This document shows positions 1 through 10,356 of a stretch of DNA of 12,443 nucleotides, piece by piece (position 1 is the first letter of the stretch; every line of letters starts with the position of its first letter). The stretch lies in assembly GCA_947626465.1 (NCBI GenBank), contig CANQSI010000022.1, positions 1 through 12,443 on the forward strand, given 5' to 3'. The translations under genes were made by a program, and so were the position numbers. Under the pieces are notes generated by a model that saw nothing but the letters and a program-made list of their open reading frames with translations, had not been told where the DNA came from and did no database searches. This DNA is from an uncultured Atopobiaceae bacterium. Its GTDB lineage: Bacteria > Actinomycetota > Coriobacteriia > Coriobacteriales > Atopobiaceae.

Positions 1-569
1 TCGATGTACTTCGCGGACGCGGAACCCTGGTTGGGGTCGGTGAAGCACATCTGGAAGACGTTGCCCTTGCGCTGGATCGTGACGTTGCCGTCGGCATCGG
101 CCTGGCCGCCGATGACGTCGGTGGAAGAGGCGGACGGGGTAAGCATGAAGATGTTGTCCTTGTTGGCCTCTTCGGAGACGGCGATCGCGGGGGCGGTGGT
201 GGTGGTGCCGACGAGCACCTGCATGCCCCAGTCCTTGAGCGTGTTGAACGCGTTTACGGACTGCGTGGCGTCGTGCGCGTCGTCCTCGAACTGCTGCTCG
301 AAGGTCGCGCCCTCGCCCGCGGCGTTGATCTCGTCGACGGCGAGCTTGATGGCGTTCTCGCAGGCGGTGCCGTAAATGGCGGCCGGACCGGTCGTCGGCC
401 CGATTCCGCCAAGCTTGTATGCAGCTGCGGTTCCCTCGGTGGTGGAACCCTCAGCGCTGGTCTCACTGGCGGGATTCTGGCCACAGCCGGCAAGCGCGAG
501 AGCCCCGGCGGCACCAGAGAGGCCCATGGCCTTGAGGAAGCCCCGACGGGACACAGACGAATACCTCAT
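1..569 (-). CDS. LivJ/LivK-like substrate-binding lipoprotein of an ABC transporter (partial, 3' end outside window)
   Basis: This is the extracytoplasmic ligand-binding component of an ABC importer of the branched-chain amino-acid type (Peripla_BP_6 / type I periplasmic-binding fold). Only the first 189 codons are present. The N-terminus carries a twin-arginine signal, SRRGFLK at residues 7-13, followed by a hydrophobic stretch and a lipobox ending L26-A-G-C29. It is therefore probably exported folded by Tat and lipid-anchored at Cys29. After a Ser/Thr/Glu-rich linker, the segment around residues 52-85 (IGPTTGPAAIYG, then AIKLAVDEINAAGE) is the typical first beta-strand/helix of LivK-like proteins. 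The start is ATG at 569-567, with a strong AGGGAGGAA Shine-Dalgarno at 574-582, 6 nt upstream. Ala, Thr and Gly codons end in C more often than in the neighbouring genes, which suggests high expression. The ligand cannot be told from this part; amide, urea or aromatic-compound binders share the fold. Permease and ATPase genes (livHMGF) would be expected beyond the left edge. Confidence 0.9.
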   Translation of the reverse strand, partial: MRYSSVSRRGFLKAMGLSGAAGALALAGCGQNPASETSAEGSTTEGTAAAYKLGGIGPTTGPAAIYGTACENAIKLAVDEINAAGEGATFEQQFEDDAHDATQSVNAFNTLKDWGMQVLVGTTTTAPAIAVSEEANKDNIFMLTPSASSTDVIGGQADADGNVTIQRKGNVFQMCFTDPNQGSASAKYI

Positions 570-573
570 GACG

Positions 574-582
574 TTCCTCCCT
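574..582 (-). promoter_or_regulatory. Ribosome binding site of the binding-protein gene
   Basis: On the minus strand this reads AGGGAGGAA. Its GGAGG core lies 6 nt before the ATG at 569-567. It fixes the start of the binding-protein gene. Confidence 0.7.
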
Positions 583-646
583 GTTCTTCAGCCTTCCTCG
601 CATACTCAGCGCGTTTTGCGGAAGGCTTTATGAATAAGTTCCGGTC

Positions 647-675
647 ATGGTAGTGGTTTGTGGAGCGCATGTGAA
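647..675 (-). promoter_or_regulatory. Candidate sigma-70-type promoter for the binding-protein gene
   Basis: On the minus strand, a -35 box TTCACA (670-675; five of six matches to TTGACA) is followed, after exactly 17 nt, by a -10 box TACCAT (647-652; four of six matches to TATAAT, with the key T, A and final T kept). Transcription would start near 640, giving a leader of about 70 nt before the ATG at 569. The assignment rests on consensus match and spacing only. It gives the transporter gene its own promoter, separate from the upstream murJ. Confidence 0.5.
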
Positions 676-686
676 CGCAAAACCAC
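653..686. repeat. Inverted repeat GTGGTTT/AAACCAC overlapping the candidate promoter (possible operator)
   Basis: GTGGTTT at 653-659 and its exact reverse complement AAACCAC at 680-686 are separated by 20 nt. On the minus strand one arm lies just upstream of the -35 box and the other abuts the -10 box, within the spacer. A regulator bound to both arms would cover the promoter. Because the repeat lies upstream of the predicted transcription start, a DNA operator is more likely than an RNA hairpin in this gene's leader. Confidence 0.35.
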
Positions 687-724
687 CACATTTCTCTCAT
701 GAAACAAGTTGTTTACCGAGAATA

Positions 725-752
725 TCGACCCAATTGTGGCATTAGGTCGACC
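725..752 (-). repeat. Inverted repeat TCGACC/GGTCGA downstream of murJ
   Basis: TCGACC at 725-730 pairs with GGTCGA at 745-750 across a 14 nt spacer. The right arm is part of the 8-bp palindrome GGTCGACC (745-752). It lies 40-65 nt past the murJ stop and, on the minus strand, is followed by the sequence TATTCTC. It could be a weak hairpin that limits read-through from murJ into the transporter gene, or a protein-binding site. There is no real T-tract, so I do not call it a terminator. Confidence 0.25.
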
Positions 753-791
753 ATTCGCCGCGATGGTTATTGACATCCGAAATATTGGATA

Positions 792-2588
792 TCACACATG
801 CCGCACTCGATTGAGCAATCCCGATATGAAGGACGCCTCGGGCACCTTCGCGAGAAGTGCGAGGCCGAAGGTGCCCACGAGCGCCGGCACCCCCGCCACC
901 ACGCAGTAGGCCGCAGCTTGGAGAAGGCTCGCCGCCGGCCCGAGGACCGACGTGAGCACGAAGAGGATGCCCCAGCCAAGCGCCGCGCCCACCCCGCCGA
1001 GGGCGAGGCTCCGAAGCCCGCTCTTCAGGATGGCGGACATGCCGATTGGCCCGAGGCCCCTGCGAAGCTGCAGGTAGGTGACCCCGTCCACGAGGATGAA
1101 GAAGATCACCGACGACACCGGCACCGTAGGCAGGCCGAAGACGGGCGTTCCCCAGAGGCAGATCACGAGCTGCACCACGCTCGCCACCACGTTCGCCGCG
1201 GCGAAGAGCAGCATGTGGCGCCACGCACTGCAGATCTTCTGCAGGTAGGTGGCGAGGCCATAGAACGGAAGCGCGAGCGAGAGCCAGCGGAGGAACTCGA
1301 CGTTCATCGCGCTCTCCTCGGCCGTGAACGAACCCGAGCCGAGAAGCGCCACCAAGCAGGGCGCGAACACCACGAGGTAGAGCATGAAGGGCACGAGGAA
1401 GAAGAGGATGCGAGAGGAGCCCTGCCAGATGCCGCGCACGAAGAGCGGCAGGTTGTTCGCGCTCATCGCATCCGAGAGCTCGGTGAACATCGCCGTGGTC
1501 ACGGGGATCGCAAGCACGGCGTAGGGCAGCGTGTACCAGAGGCGCGAGTAGTAGTTGATGGCCGCACCCGAAGCCGTCACCGAGAGCGCCGAGCTCTGCA
1601 TCACCGACACGGTGACGAAGCTCGTGAAGGTGACGATGAGCGAGGGGAGCCCGATGGAAAGCGTCTCCTTGATGGCGGGATCGTGCACGTTGAAATACGG
1701 GCGGAAGCGAATGCCGTGGCGCTTCAAGCTCGGCACCTGGAGGATCACCTGCGTGAGGATGCCGAGCGGGTTGCCGAGCGCGAGCACGAGGAGCGCGGCT
1801 TGCGGGTTATGGGGCGCGATGATGCCGTAGGCGAAAAATACGAGGCAGATGATGATGTTGTTCGCGATCGGCGCCGCGGTGGACCAGAAGTAGTCGCGCT
1901 CCGCGTTGAGCACGCCGGAAAACACCGACGAGAGGCCGTAGAGCACGATCGAGATCGTGAAGAAGCGGAAGAACCACGTCGCGAGGTCGTGGTCGAAGTC
2001 CGCCGTGGCGCCGAAGGACTGCGTCCACACCACCTGCGCGGCGAAGATGAAGCCGAGTATGGCGAGCGCGCCCATGGCAAGCACTACGAGCGACACGAGG
2101 TTGGAGGCATAGGCCGAAGCGCCCTCCGTGCCGAGCTTGCGCTTCACGCTCATGTAGACCGGCAGGAACGCCGTCACGAGCATGCCGCCCATCACGAGCT
2201 CGTAGAGCTGGTTCGGGAGGTTGTTCGCCACGGTGTAGCAGCTCGCGAGCATCGTGGCGCCGAGGGCCCACGCCTGGCTCGAGGTGCGAAGGAACCCCGT
2301 CACGCGGCTGATGACGACGAGCACGCTCATCATCGCCGCGGAGCGTCCGACGGATTGGTCGAGCTCGGCCTCCGTGAGGGCGGCCTCGGGCTCCACGAGG
2401 ACGCCGTCCGCCTCCATGGGATCCTCGATGCCGTCATCTGCGAGGAGGGGCTCCGCGGCCTCGCGCTCCTCGAGCTCGCGGGCGGAGGGCGCGCGATCGG
2501 CGCGAACGGCGGCGGACGGCCCCGCGCTCGGGCGCTCGGGGGCCTCGAGCACGCCACGCGTGCGGGGGGTGGGCCGCCGCTTTGCCAT
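792..2588 (-). CDS. murJ: Lipid II flippase MurJ (MviN family)
   Basis: This integral membrane protein of the MOP superfamily moves undecaprenyl-linked peptidoglycan precursor (lipid II) to the outer face of the cytoplasmic membrane. It has 598 residues. Residues 1 to about 85 are hydrophilic and rich in Arg, Ala and Glu, so this part should be a cytoplasmic extension. The membrane domain then begins with the family's first-helix motif SRVTGFLR (94-101). It continues with NNLPNQLYELVMGG (122-135) and FLPVYM (141-146), matching the conserved PNLL...F.PV region of MviN proteins. FSGVLNAERDYFWS (223-236) is the typical conserved loop. Hydrophobic segments run almost to the C-terminus, as expected for about 14 helices. 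The ATG at 2588-2586 directly follows the uvrA stop codon, with GAGGAAGG at 2597-2604 placed 8 nt upstream, so translation is likely coupled to uvrA. An internal start at Met86/Met87 would give a core-length protein but lacks this support. Confidence 0.93.
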   Translation of the reverse strand: MAKRRPTPRTRGVLEAPERPSAGPSAAVRADRAPSARELEEREAAEPLLADDGIEDPMEADGVLVEPEAALTEAELDQSVGRSAAMMSVLVVISRVTGFLRTSSQAWALGATMLASCYTVANNLPNQLYELVMGGMLVTAFLPVYMSVKRKLGTEGASAYASNLVSLVVLAMGALAILGFIFAAQVVWTQSFGATADFDHDLATWFFRFFTISIVLYGLSSVFSGVLNAERDYFWSTAAPIANNIIICLVFFAYGIIAPHNPQAALLVLALGNPLGILTQVILQVPSLKRHGIRFRPYFNVHDPAIKETLSIGLPSLIVTFTSFVTVSVMQSSALSVTASGAAINYYSRLWYTLPYAVLAIPVTTAMFTELSDAMSANNLPLFVRGIWQGSSRILFFLVPFMLYLVVFAPCLVALLGSGSFTAEESAMNVEFLRWLSLALPFYGLATYLQKICSAWRHMLLFAAANVVASVVQLVICLWGTPVFGLPTVPVSSVIFFILVDGVTYLQLRRGLGPIGMSAILKSGLRSLALGGVGAALGWGILFVLTSVLGPAASLLQAAAYCVVAGVPALVGTFGLALLAKVPEASFISGLLNRVRHV

Positions 2589-5564
<2,976 letters not shown>

Positions 5565-5729
5565 TCCTTCCCTGGCGCGGGCGGGGCATGCGCGATCCCC
5601 CGCCCGCCTCCGGAGCTGTTTTTACGCAACCTTCGAGTGTAGGCGAGCGCACGCCATGGCGCCCCGCGCGCAACGTGGCGCACGGAAATCCCACCGCCTT
5701 CAGCGGGGGCGCTGCGACTTCGCCTTGAG
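5565..5729 (-). other. Intergenic region and probable uvrA leader
   Basis: This 165 bp gap separates the pyruvyl-transferase-like gene from uvrA. On the minus strand, TACACT (5636-5641) could be a -10 box about 70 nt before the uvrA start, but no acceptable -35 lies 16-18 nt upstream, so the promoter is only a possibility. A perfect GC-rich inverted repeat (5577-5607) follows, just before the uvrA ribosome site. I see no convincing intrinsic terminator for the upstream gene, nor a GAAC-N4-GTTC SOS operator. Small coding frames here have no support. Confidence 0.4.
5577..5607. repeat. GC-rich perfect inverted repeat in the uvrA leader
   Basis: GCGGGCGGGG (5577-5586) and CCCCGCCCGC (5598-5607) are exact reverse complements, ten bases each, around an 11 nt spacer. 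In a uvrA transcript the hairpin would end about a dozen bases before the start codon and could affect ribosome access. On the plus strand the repeat is followed by the palindrome CTCCGGAG (5608-5615) and five Ts (5619-5623). That vaguely resembles a terminator, but no plus-strand gene ends here. Confidence 0.55.
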
Positions 5730-7271
5730 CTAGCGCTTGAATTGCGCCTTCCACCTCGCGATATCCTCGCGAGGAATGGTGAGGGCCGTCTCGTGCGCGC
5801 CCGAGAGCCATTCGCGCAGGCTGTCCGCCACGGCATAGCGGGGCATCGATGGCAGCGAGCAGAGCCTGCACACGCCGATCGAGCGATCGTCGCCCGTGAG
5901 GATGAGCGTGCGCCTTGCGGCCTTGAGCGCGCGGATGCCCACCTCGAGCTCCGCGCCCACGTAGTCCGTCCCGTCTAGGGCGAGGTAGGCGTCGAGCGCA
6001 TCGGCGGTGGGCGCGAGGATGGTCGCCTTCCCCTCGATGTCCGCCGCGCGCACGAGCTTCGCCGCGTAGTCGGCGGGAATGCCCTCGTCTCGAGGCCAGA
6101 GGGCGATCTCGCGATACGCCTCGCCGAGGCGCCGGAGGCAGATGAGGTCGTTTTTCGCATCGCGATAGTTCTCGTCCGCGGCGAAGAGCACGCGCTCGCC
6201 CTTGCGCGTGGGCGTGGCGGCCACCTTGGCATCGTCCACATCCCAAAGCGACGGCGTCCCCACCACCACGAAGTTCTGCACGCCGGCTTGGCGAAGGAGG
6301 TCGGCGGTGAAGGCGTCGCGCACGCCATGCAGCCACGGCCCGCTGAAGAAGAGGCGAAGGAGCTGGGCCTGGCGCCTCGAGGGCTCGAACCCGTGCTCGC
6401 CGGGAAGGCCGAGCACCGCGAGCCCCGCGCTCACGAAGCAGAGCGTGCGGAGCTGGGCGATATCCCCGGGCACCTTCCATGGCTTCTTGCCGAAGTAGGG
6501 GCCGAACGCGCACTGCGCGAAGCAGAGGGTGAGCTTCGCGTCCCCCTCCTCGCCAAACGCTCCGGTGCGCACTTCGGGCGAAAAGCCGAAGAGCTCCCTC
6601 GAGAGCGCCTCGAGCGGCGCCTTCAGGAGCACGTCCTCGGGGTCTCCCATGTTGGGCTGGGGGTCGATGACGAGGCTCAGCTCTTGGGGAGTGGCGGGAA
6701 GCGCGGGGCGCGCCAGGCGCCGCCTCGCGCGGATCTCCGCCTTCACGCTCGATGGGCTCCATGCGGAAAACGCGTCTCGACGGTCTGGATCCACCACCAC
6801 CTGCTCGAGCGTGAACTGCTCGGGGCCCTTCGCACTCCCCCTTGAGAGGAGCTCGCGCGCGTGGCGCTCCTCCTTCGCGGCCACGATGCGGAGGGCCTTG
6901 ATGTTCGTCTCGCCCGTGCGCTCGATGGGGTCGATGCGCACGCGCTCGATCGACTCGTCGAAGGAGAGGATCGTGGCCACGGGGCCCCTTTCCAGCTCGA
7001 AGATGAGCGAGGTGTCCTCGGTGATGGGCGCACCGTTTCCCTGCGCGTAGTAGAGGCAGAAGCGATCGCCGGCGTAGGGGCCCTCGAGCTCCACCTCGAG
7101 GCCCACGTAACGAAGCGGCGTGGGGAGCGTGACGTTCACCTGCGCATCGATGCCCGTGGAAACGAGGAGGCCGTCTACCACCGCGAGACGGGAAACCTCG
7201 AGCCCCACCCACTGCCCGTCGAGGTCGACGGACAGCACGCCGGCAAGCTCCCTCGGTGTTTCCTCGGCCAT
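5730..7271 (-). CDS. Polysaccharide pyruvyl-transferase-like protein with N-terminal beta-rich domain
   Basis: This 513-residue protein has no signal peptide or membrane segment. Residues about 195-485 resemble the polysaccharide pyruvyl transferase family (CsaB/WcaK-like, GT-B-type fold). The recognisable parts are GVRDAFTADLLRQAGV (316-331, the SVRD...LL..LG block), GTPSLWDV (338-345, the G.PSLW block), DYVGAELEVGIRAL (436-449) and the following RRTLIL...DDRSIGV (453-467). Family members attach ketal-pyruvate to, or otherwise modify, surface polysaccharides. Residues about 10-130 are predicted beta-rich, with VRIDPIERTG at 111-120, a phrase I associate with accessory domains of glycan-synthesis enzymes. 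The family's R-L-H at 441-443 reads E-L-E here, so activity is doubtful. Start: ATG at 7271-7269, with AAGGGGAGG 7 nt upstream. No other polysaccharide genes are in the window. The fold assignment is fairly secure; the reaction is not. Confidence 0.65.
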   Translation of the reverse strand: MAEETPRELAGVLSVDLDGQWVGLEVSRLAVVDGLLVSTGIDAQVNVTLPTPLRYVGLEVELEGPYAGDRFCLYYAQGNGAPITEDTSLIFELERGPVATILSFDESIERVRIDPIERTGETNIKALRIVAAKEERHARELLSRGSAKGPEQFTLEQVVVDPDRRDAFSAWSPSSVKAEIRARRRLARPALPATPQELSLVIDPQPNMGDPEDVLLKAPLEALSRELFGFSPEVRTGAFGEEGDAKLTLCFAQCAFGPYFGKKPWKVPGDIAQLRTLCFVSAGLAVLGLPGEHGFEPSRRQAQLLRLFFSGPWLHGVRDAFTADLLRQAGVQNFVVVGTPSLWDVDDAKVAATPTRKGERVLFAADENYRDAKNDLICLRRLGEAYREIALWPRDEGIPADYAAKLVRAADIEGKATILAPTADALDAYLALDGTDYVGAELEVGIRALKAARRTLILTGDDRSIGVCRLCSLPSMPRYAVADSLREWLSGAHETALTIPREDIARWKAQFKR

Positions 7272-7278
7272 CCTTAAG

Positions 7279-7287
7279 CCTCCCCTT
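7279..7287 (-). promoter_or_regulatory. Ribosome binding site of the pyruvyl-transferase-like gene
   Basis: On the minus strand this reads AAGGGGAGG, ending 7 nt before the ATG at 7271. The spacing is good and it decides the start of the gene. Confidence 0.6.
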
Positions 7288-7306
7288 CGCCTCGTGCTCG
7301 CGTCCT

Positions 7307-7312
7307 AGTCTA
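7307..7312 (-). promoter_or_regulatory. Possible -10 box for the pyruvyl-transferase-like gene
   Basis: TAGACT on the minus strand fits TANNNT and lies about 35 nt upstream of the ATG at 7271, in the short divergent intergenic region. The hexamer 17 nt further upstream (CGTCGC) does not resemble a -35 box, so support is weak. Confidence 0.25.
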
Positions 7313-7355
7313 ATCGCCTCGGCAGCAAAGCGACGGAGCGAGCGGATCCAGCCGG

Positions 7356-7361
7356 TAGAAT
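7356..7361 (+). promoter_or_regulatory. Possible -10 box for the flavoprotein/rlmKL operon
   Basis: TAGAAT matches the -10 consensus at five of six positions, in otherwise GC-rich sequence. Transcription would begin near 7368, leaving room for the GGGAAGGGG ribosome site (7371-7379) and the ATG at 7384, but making starts at 7366 or 7369 unlikely. No clear -35 box is visible. Confidence 0.35.
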
Positions 7362-7383
7362 TGCCGTGATGGGAAGGGGCGTG

Positions 7384-8691
7384 ATGGGTAGGTCGCCGGA
7401 ACGCAAGCGATGGCTGAGGGAGCGCGAGGCCGCGCTCGAGGCGGCGCGCCGCGTGGTGGTGCCGAAGCACGCCGACGTGTGCGTCATCGGCGCAGGCGCC
7501 TCCGGGCTCGCAGGCGCCCTCGAGGCGGCGCGCTCGGGCGCGGGGGTGATCCTCCTCGAGGCGCGCGAGAGCGCGGGCCTGCCGATCCTCGCCACGGGAA
7601 ACGGCCGCTGCAACCTCGCCAACGTCGACCTCTTCCCCGCCCACTACCACGATCCCGCGTTCGTGGGGCACGTGATGGGCGAGCATCCCCTCGAAGCCAT
7701 CCTCGACTTCTTCGGCGAGCTGGGGCTTCGCACGCTCGAGGAGGAGGGGCGCCTCTATCCGCGAAGCCTCCAGGCGGCAAGCGTGCGCAACGTGCTCGTC
7801 GCCGCCGTCGAGCGTGCCGGCGTGGCCGTGGCATGCGCACGCCCGGTCGTTGCGCTCGAGCCTCGCGAAGACGGCTGGATCGTGCGCTTCGACGACGCCG
7901 CGCGCGGCGTGCGAAGCGGCACGAACGAGATGCCGGAGCAAGGGGCCCTGCACGCGACGTGCGTGGTGTGGGCCTGCGGCGGCGCCTCCCTTTCTCCCCT
8001 TGAGGCGCTCGGCGTGGACGTGACGGCGCGCAGGCCCGCGCTTTGCCCCCTCATCGTGGCGCCAAGCCCGCTCGATGCCCTCGAGGGCCGAAAGGTGCGC
8101 GGGGCGCTCCGACTCCTTCGAGAAGGAGAGACGGTGGACGTGCAGGAAGGCGAGATCCTCCTTCGCAAGGAAGCGGTCTCCGGCATCCCCGCCTTCGATC
8201 TCTCCCGCAAGGCGCATGCGGGCGACGCACTCGCGCTCGACCTCATCCCCGAGCTCACGGAGCAGGAAGTGGAGGCGGAGATCCTGCGCCGCTCCGAGGA
8301 CGCCCTCCATCCCGCGCCTTCGTGCCTCGACGGGCTCATCGATCCCACGATTGCCCGCACGATACTCTCGCTCGCAAGGAAGGGCTGGCCGCTTCCGGCA
8401 AGCACCGTGGCGCAAAGCGCCGCATCCCTCGCAAAGCACCTTCCCTTCGAGGTGAGGGGCGTTGATGCCACGCGTCCGCAGCTCACCTGCGGCGGCATCG
8501 CGCTTCGAGGAGTCGATGCCCGCTCGCTCCGCGTGCACTCCACACGCGACGGCGCGCCGCTCGCGCCCGGCCTCTTCGCGAGCGGCGAGGCGCTCGACGT
8601 CGATGGGCCTTGCGGGGGCTACAACTTGGCCTTCGCCTGGCTTTCGGGCGCGAGGGCGGGGCGGTTCGCCGCACGTGGGGCCCTTCGATGA
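7384..8691 (+). CDS. HI0933/YhiN-family FAD-dependent oxidoreductase (COG2081)
   Basis: This is a soluble flavoprotein of the HI0933-like family, whose physiological substrate is not established; some members are labelled aminoacetone oxidase family. The protein has 435 residues. The FAD dinucleotide-binding motif GAGASG is at residues 36-41, after a charged leader. The family hallmark TGNGRCNLAN lies at about 71-80. The C-terminal FAD-contacting block GLFASGEALDVDGPCGGYN (396-414) matches the usual G(L/I)xxxGExLDVDGxxGGYN. The length fits the family's usual 400-420 plus a short N-terminal extension. I chose ATG 7384 because GGGAAGGGG (7371-7379) is properly spaced; the frame also allows GTG 7366 and ATG 7369, which have no ribosome site. 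The stop overlaps the next start by 4 bp (ATGA), so the two flavoproteins should be translationally coupled. Confidence 0.88.
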   Translation: MGRSPERKRWLREREAALEAARRVVVPKHADVCVIGAGASGLAGALEAARSGAGVILLEARESAGLPILATGNGRCNLANVDLFPAHYHDPAFVGHVMGEHPLEAILDFFGELGLRTLEEEGRLYPRSLQAASVRNVLVAAVERAGVAVACARPVVALEPREDGWIVRFDDAARGVRSGTNEMPEQGALHATCVVWACGGASLSPLEALGVDVTARRPALCPLIVAPSPLDALEGRKVRGALRLLREGETVDVQEGEILLRKEAVSGIPAFDLSRKAHAGDALALDLIPELTEQEVEAEILRRSEDALHPAPSCLDGLIDPTIARTILSLARKGWPLPASTVAQSAASLAKHLPFEVRGVDATRPQLTCGGIALRGVDARSLRVHSTRDGAPLAPGLFASGEALDVDGPCGGYNLAFAWLSGARAGRFAARGALR

Positions 8692-10334
8692 TCGAAGTGC
8701 GAAACCTGAGGATTGCGCTTGCGGCATGCGGCGGCACGCCCGAGGGCGAGGCGGCCGTGCGGAGGGCTCGCGCGTTTCGCGTGCTCGGCCTGCATGAGGG
8801 CGAACGGGCACGAGTGGAGCTCCTCAAGCGCTCCATCGACGCGCGCAAGCAGCAGGTGCATCTCGTGGAGAGCGTGGCGGTCGACCTCTTCGACGCCACG
8901 CGCGAGGCAAGGATCCTCGCGCGAAGGGGCGGCCAGAACGTGCTTCCCCATATGCCGCGCATCCCCGCATGGCCGAGTGCGCCGCGCCATGCGAGCGCAA
9001 AGCGTCCCATCGTGGTGGGTGCGGGCGTGGCGGGAATCTTCTGCGCCCTTGCCCTCGCGCACGCGGGCCTCGAGCCCATCCTCGTGGAGAAGGGCCCGGC
9101 CACGGCGCTTCGGCGCGAGGCGATCGAGCAATTCAGGGCGACCGGCGAGCTCGACGAACACGCAAACGTGCAGTTCGGCCTCGGAGGCGCGGGGGCCTTC
9201 ACCGACGGAAAGCTCTCCACGGGCACGCGAAGCCCCCACCATGCGCTCATCCTCCGCGCGCTCGTGGAGGCGGGAGCCGAGGAGCGCATCCTCTTCGACG
9301 CAAAGCCCCACGTGGGCTCCGATGTGTTGCCGCACGTGGTGGAGGCGCTCATCGAGAGCCTCCGGGCCCTCGGCGGGGAGCTTCGCCTCGAAACGAGCCT
9401 CGTGGGGCTCGCCACCACAGGCCATGGCGCGTCGCGCCGCCTCTCCTCCGCGACCTTTTCGCATGCAGGCGTGGAGGAACGCCTTCCCGCAGAGCATCTC
9501 GTCCTCGCCACGGGGCATTCCGCACGCGATGTGTTTTCCCTGCTCAGCGCCAGTGGCATCGCGCTCGAGGCGAAGCCCTTCGCCGTGGGCGTGCGCATCG
9601 AGCACCCCCAAGCGGAGGTGGACAGGGCGCTTTACGGAAGCGCCGCGGGAAATCCCCTCCTCGGCGCCGCGCCGTACCAGATCGCGAGGAAGGCTCCGGG
9701 CGGCCTTCGCTGCTTCTCCTTCTGCATGTGCCCTGGCGGGCAGGTGGTGGCCGCTTCGAGCGAGGCGGGCGGCGTCGTGACGAACGGGGCGAGCCTCGCG
9801 GCGCGCGACGGCGCCAATGCGAACGCGGCGCTCCTCGTGAACGTGGGCGGCCCGGAGGCCTACCCCACGGACCCCCTTGCGGGAATCGAGCACCAACGCG
9901 CCCTCGAACGTGCGGCGTTCGAGCTCGGCGGCGCCACCTACGCCGCACCGGCGCAACTCGTGGGGGATTTCCTCGAGGGCCGCGCGTCCACGGGAGCCGG
10001 CAGCGTGGCACCGAGCTATCCCCGCGGCGTCGTGTGGACCTCGCTTGACGAGATCCTGCCCGAGGGCGTGGCCTCTTGCCTGAGGGGCGCCCTTCCCCTC
10101 ATGGCGCGCAGCCTCCCCTTCTTCGCGAACCCGGAGGCGCCGATGAGCGCGCCGGAGAGCCGTTCGTCCTCGCCGGTGCGCATACCGCGCACGGAAGACG
10201 GGCAAAGCACGAGCGTAGCGGGGCTCTACCCTGTGGGGGAGGGCGCGGGCTGGGCAGGTGGCATCATGAGCGCCGCCGCCGATGGCATGCGCGCCGCCCA
10301 CGCGATCATCGCCTCGCTGGACGAGCACGCCTAG
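8688..10334 (+). CDS. COG2509-type FAD-dependent dehydrogenase
   Basis: This uncharacterised NAD(P)/FAD-dependent oxidoreductase has 548 residues and differs from its upstream neighbour. Residues about 1-95 form an N-terminal domain with the basic phrase KRSIDARKQQ (48-57), typical of COG2509 proteins. The FAD-binding VGAGVAG is at 110-116, followed by a helix and ILVEKG (131-136), where the acidic residue would bind the ribose. Family blocks NVQFGLGGAGAFTDGKLST (160-178) and the C-terminal GLYPVGEGAGWAGGIMSAA (512-530) are clear. The reaction is unknown. The start is the ATG that overlaps the preceding stop (ATGA at 8688-8691); the reading frame extends upstream to 8610, but that would overlap the preceding gene by about 80 bp with no ribosome site. 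An rRNA methyltransferase gene follows after 36 bp, so one transcript is likely. Confidence 0.87.
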   Translation: MIEVRNLRIALAACGGTPEGEAAVRRARAFRVLGLHEGERARVELLKRSIDARKQQVHLVESVAVDLFDATREARILARRGGQNVLPHMPRIPAWPSAPRHASAKRPIVVGAGVAGIFCALALAHAGLEPILVEKGPATALRREAIEQFRATGELDEHANVQFGLGGAGAFTDGKLSTGTRSPHHALILRALVEAGAEERILFDAKPHVGSDVLPHVVEALIESLRALGGELRLETSLVGLATTGHGASRRLSSATFSHAGVEERLPAEHLVLATGHSARDVFSLLSASGIALEAKPFAVGVRIEHPQAEVDRALYGSAAGNPLLGAAPYQIARKAPGGLRCFSFCMCPGGQVVAASSEAGGVVTNGASLAARDGANANAALLVNVGGPEAYPTDPLAGIEHQRALERAAFELGGATYAAPAQLVGDFLEGRASTGAGSVAPSYPRGVVWTSLDEILPEGVASCLRGALPLMARSLPFFANPEAPMSAPESRSSSPVRIPRTEDGQSTSVAGLYPVGEGAGWAGGIMSAAADGMRAAHAIIASLDEHA

Positions 10335-10356
10335 CATTGGCTTCGAGCACACGTTT

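Noticed and set aside
570..791. A small coding gene or structured RNA in the gap between murJ and the binding-protein gene
   Set aside because: No frame with a ribosome site or recognisable product is seen. Weak hairpins exist, but nothing matches a riboswitch or tRNA that I know; the gap is best explained by promoter and operator sequence.
5565..5729. A possible SOS (LexA) operator upstream of uvrA
   Set aside because: No GAAC-N4-GTTC-like palindrome can be found in the gap; only the GC-rich hairpin is present.
8610..8687. An upstream extension of the COG2509 flavoprotein gene by 26 codons
   Set aside because: It would overlap the previous gene by about 80 bp without a ribosome site. The ATGA overlap start at 8688 begins with the family-like N-terminus.
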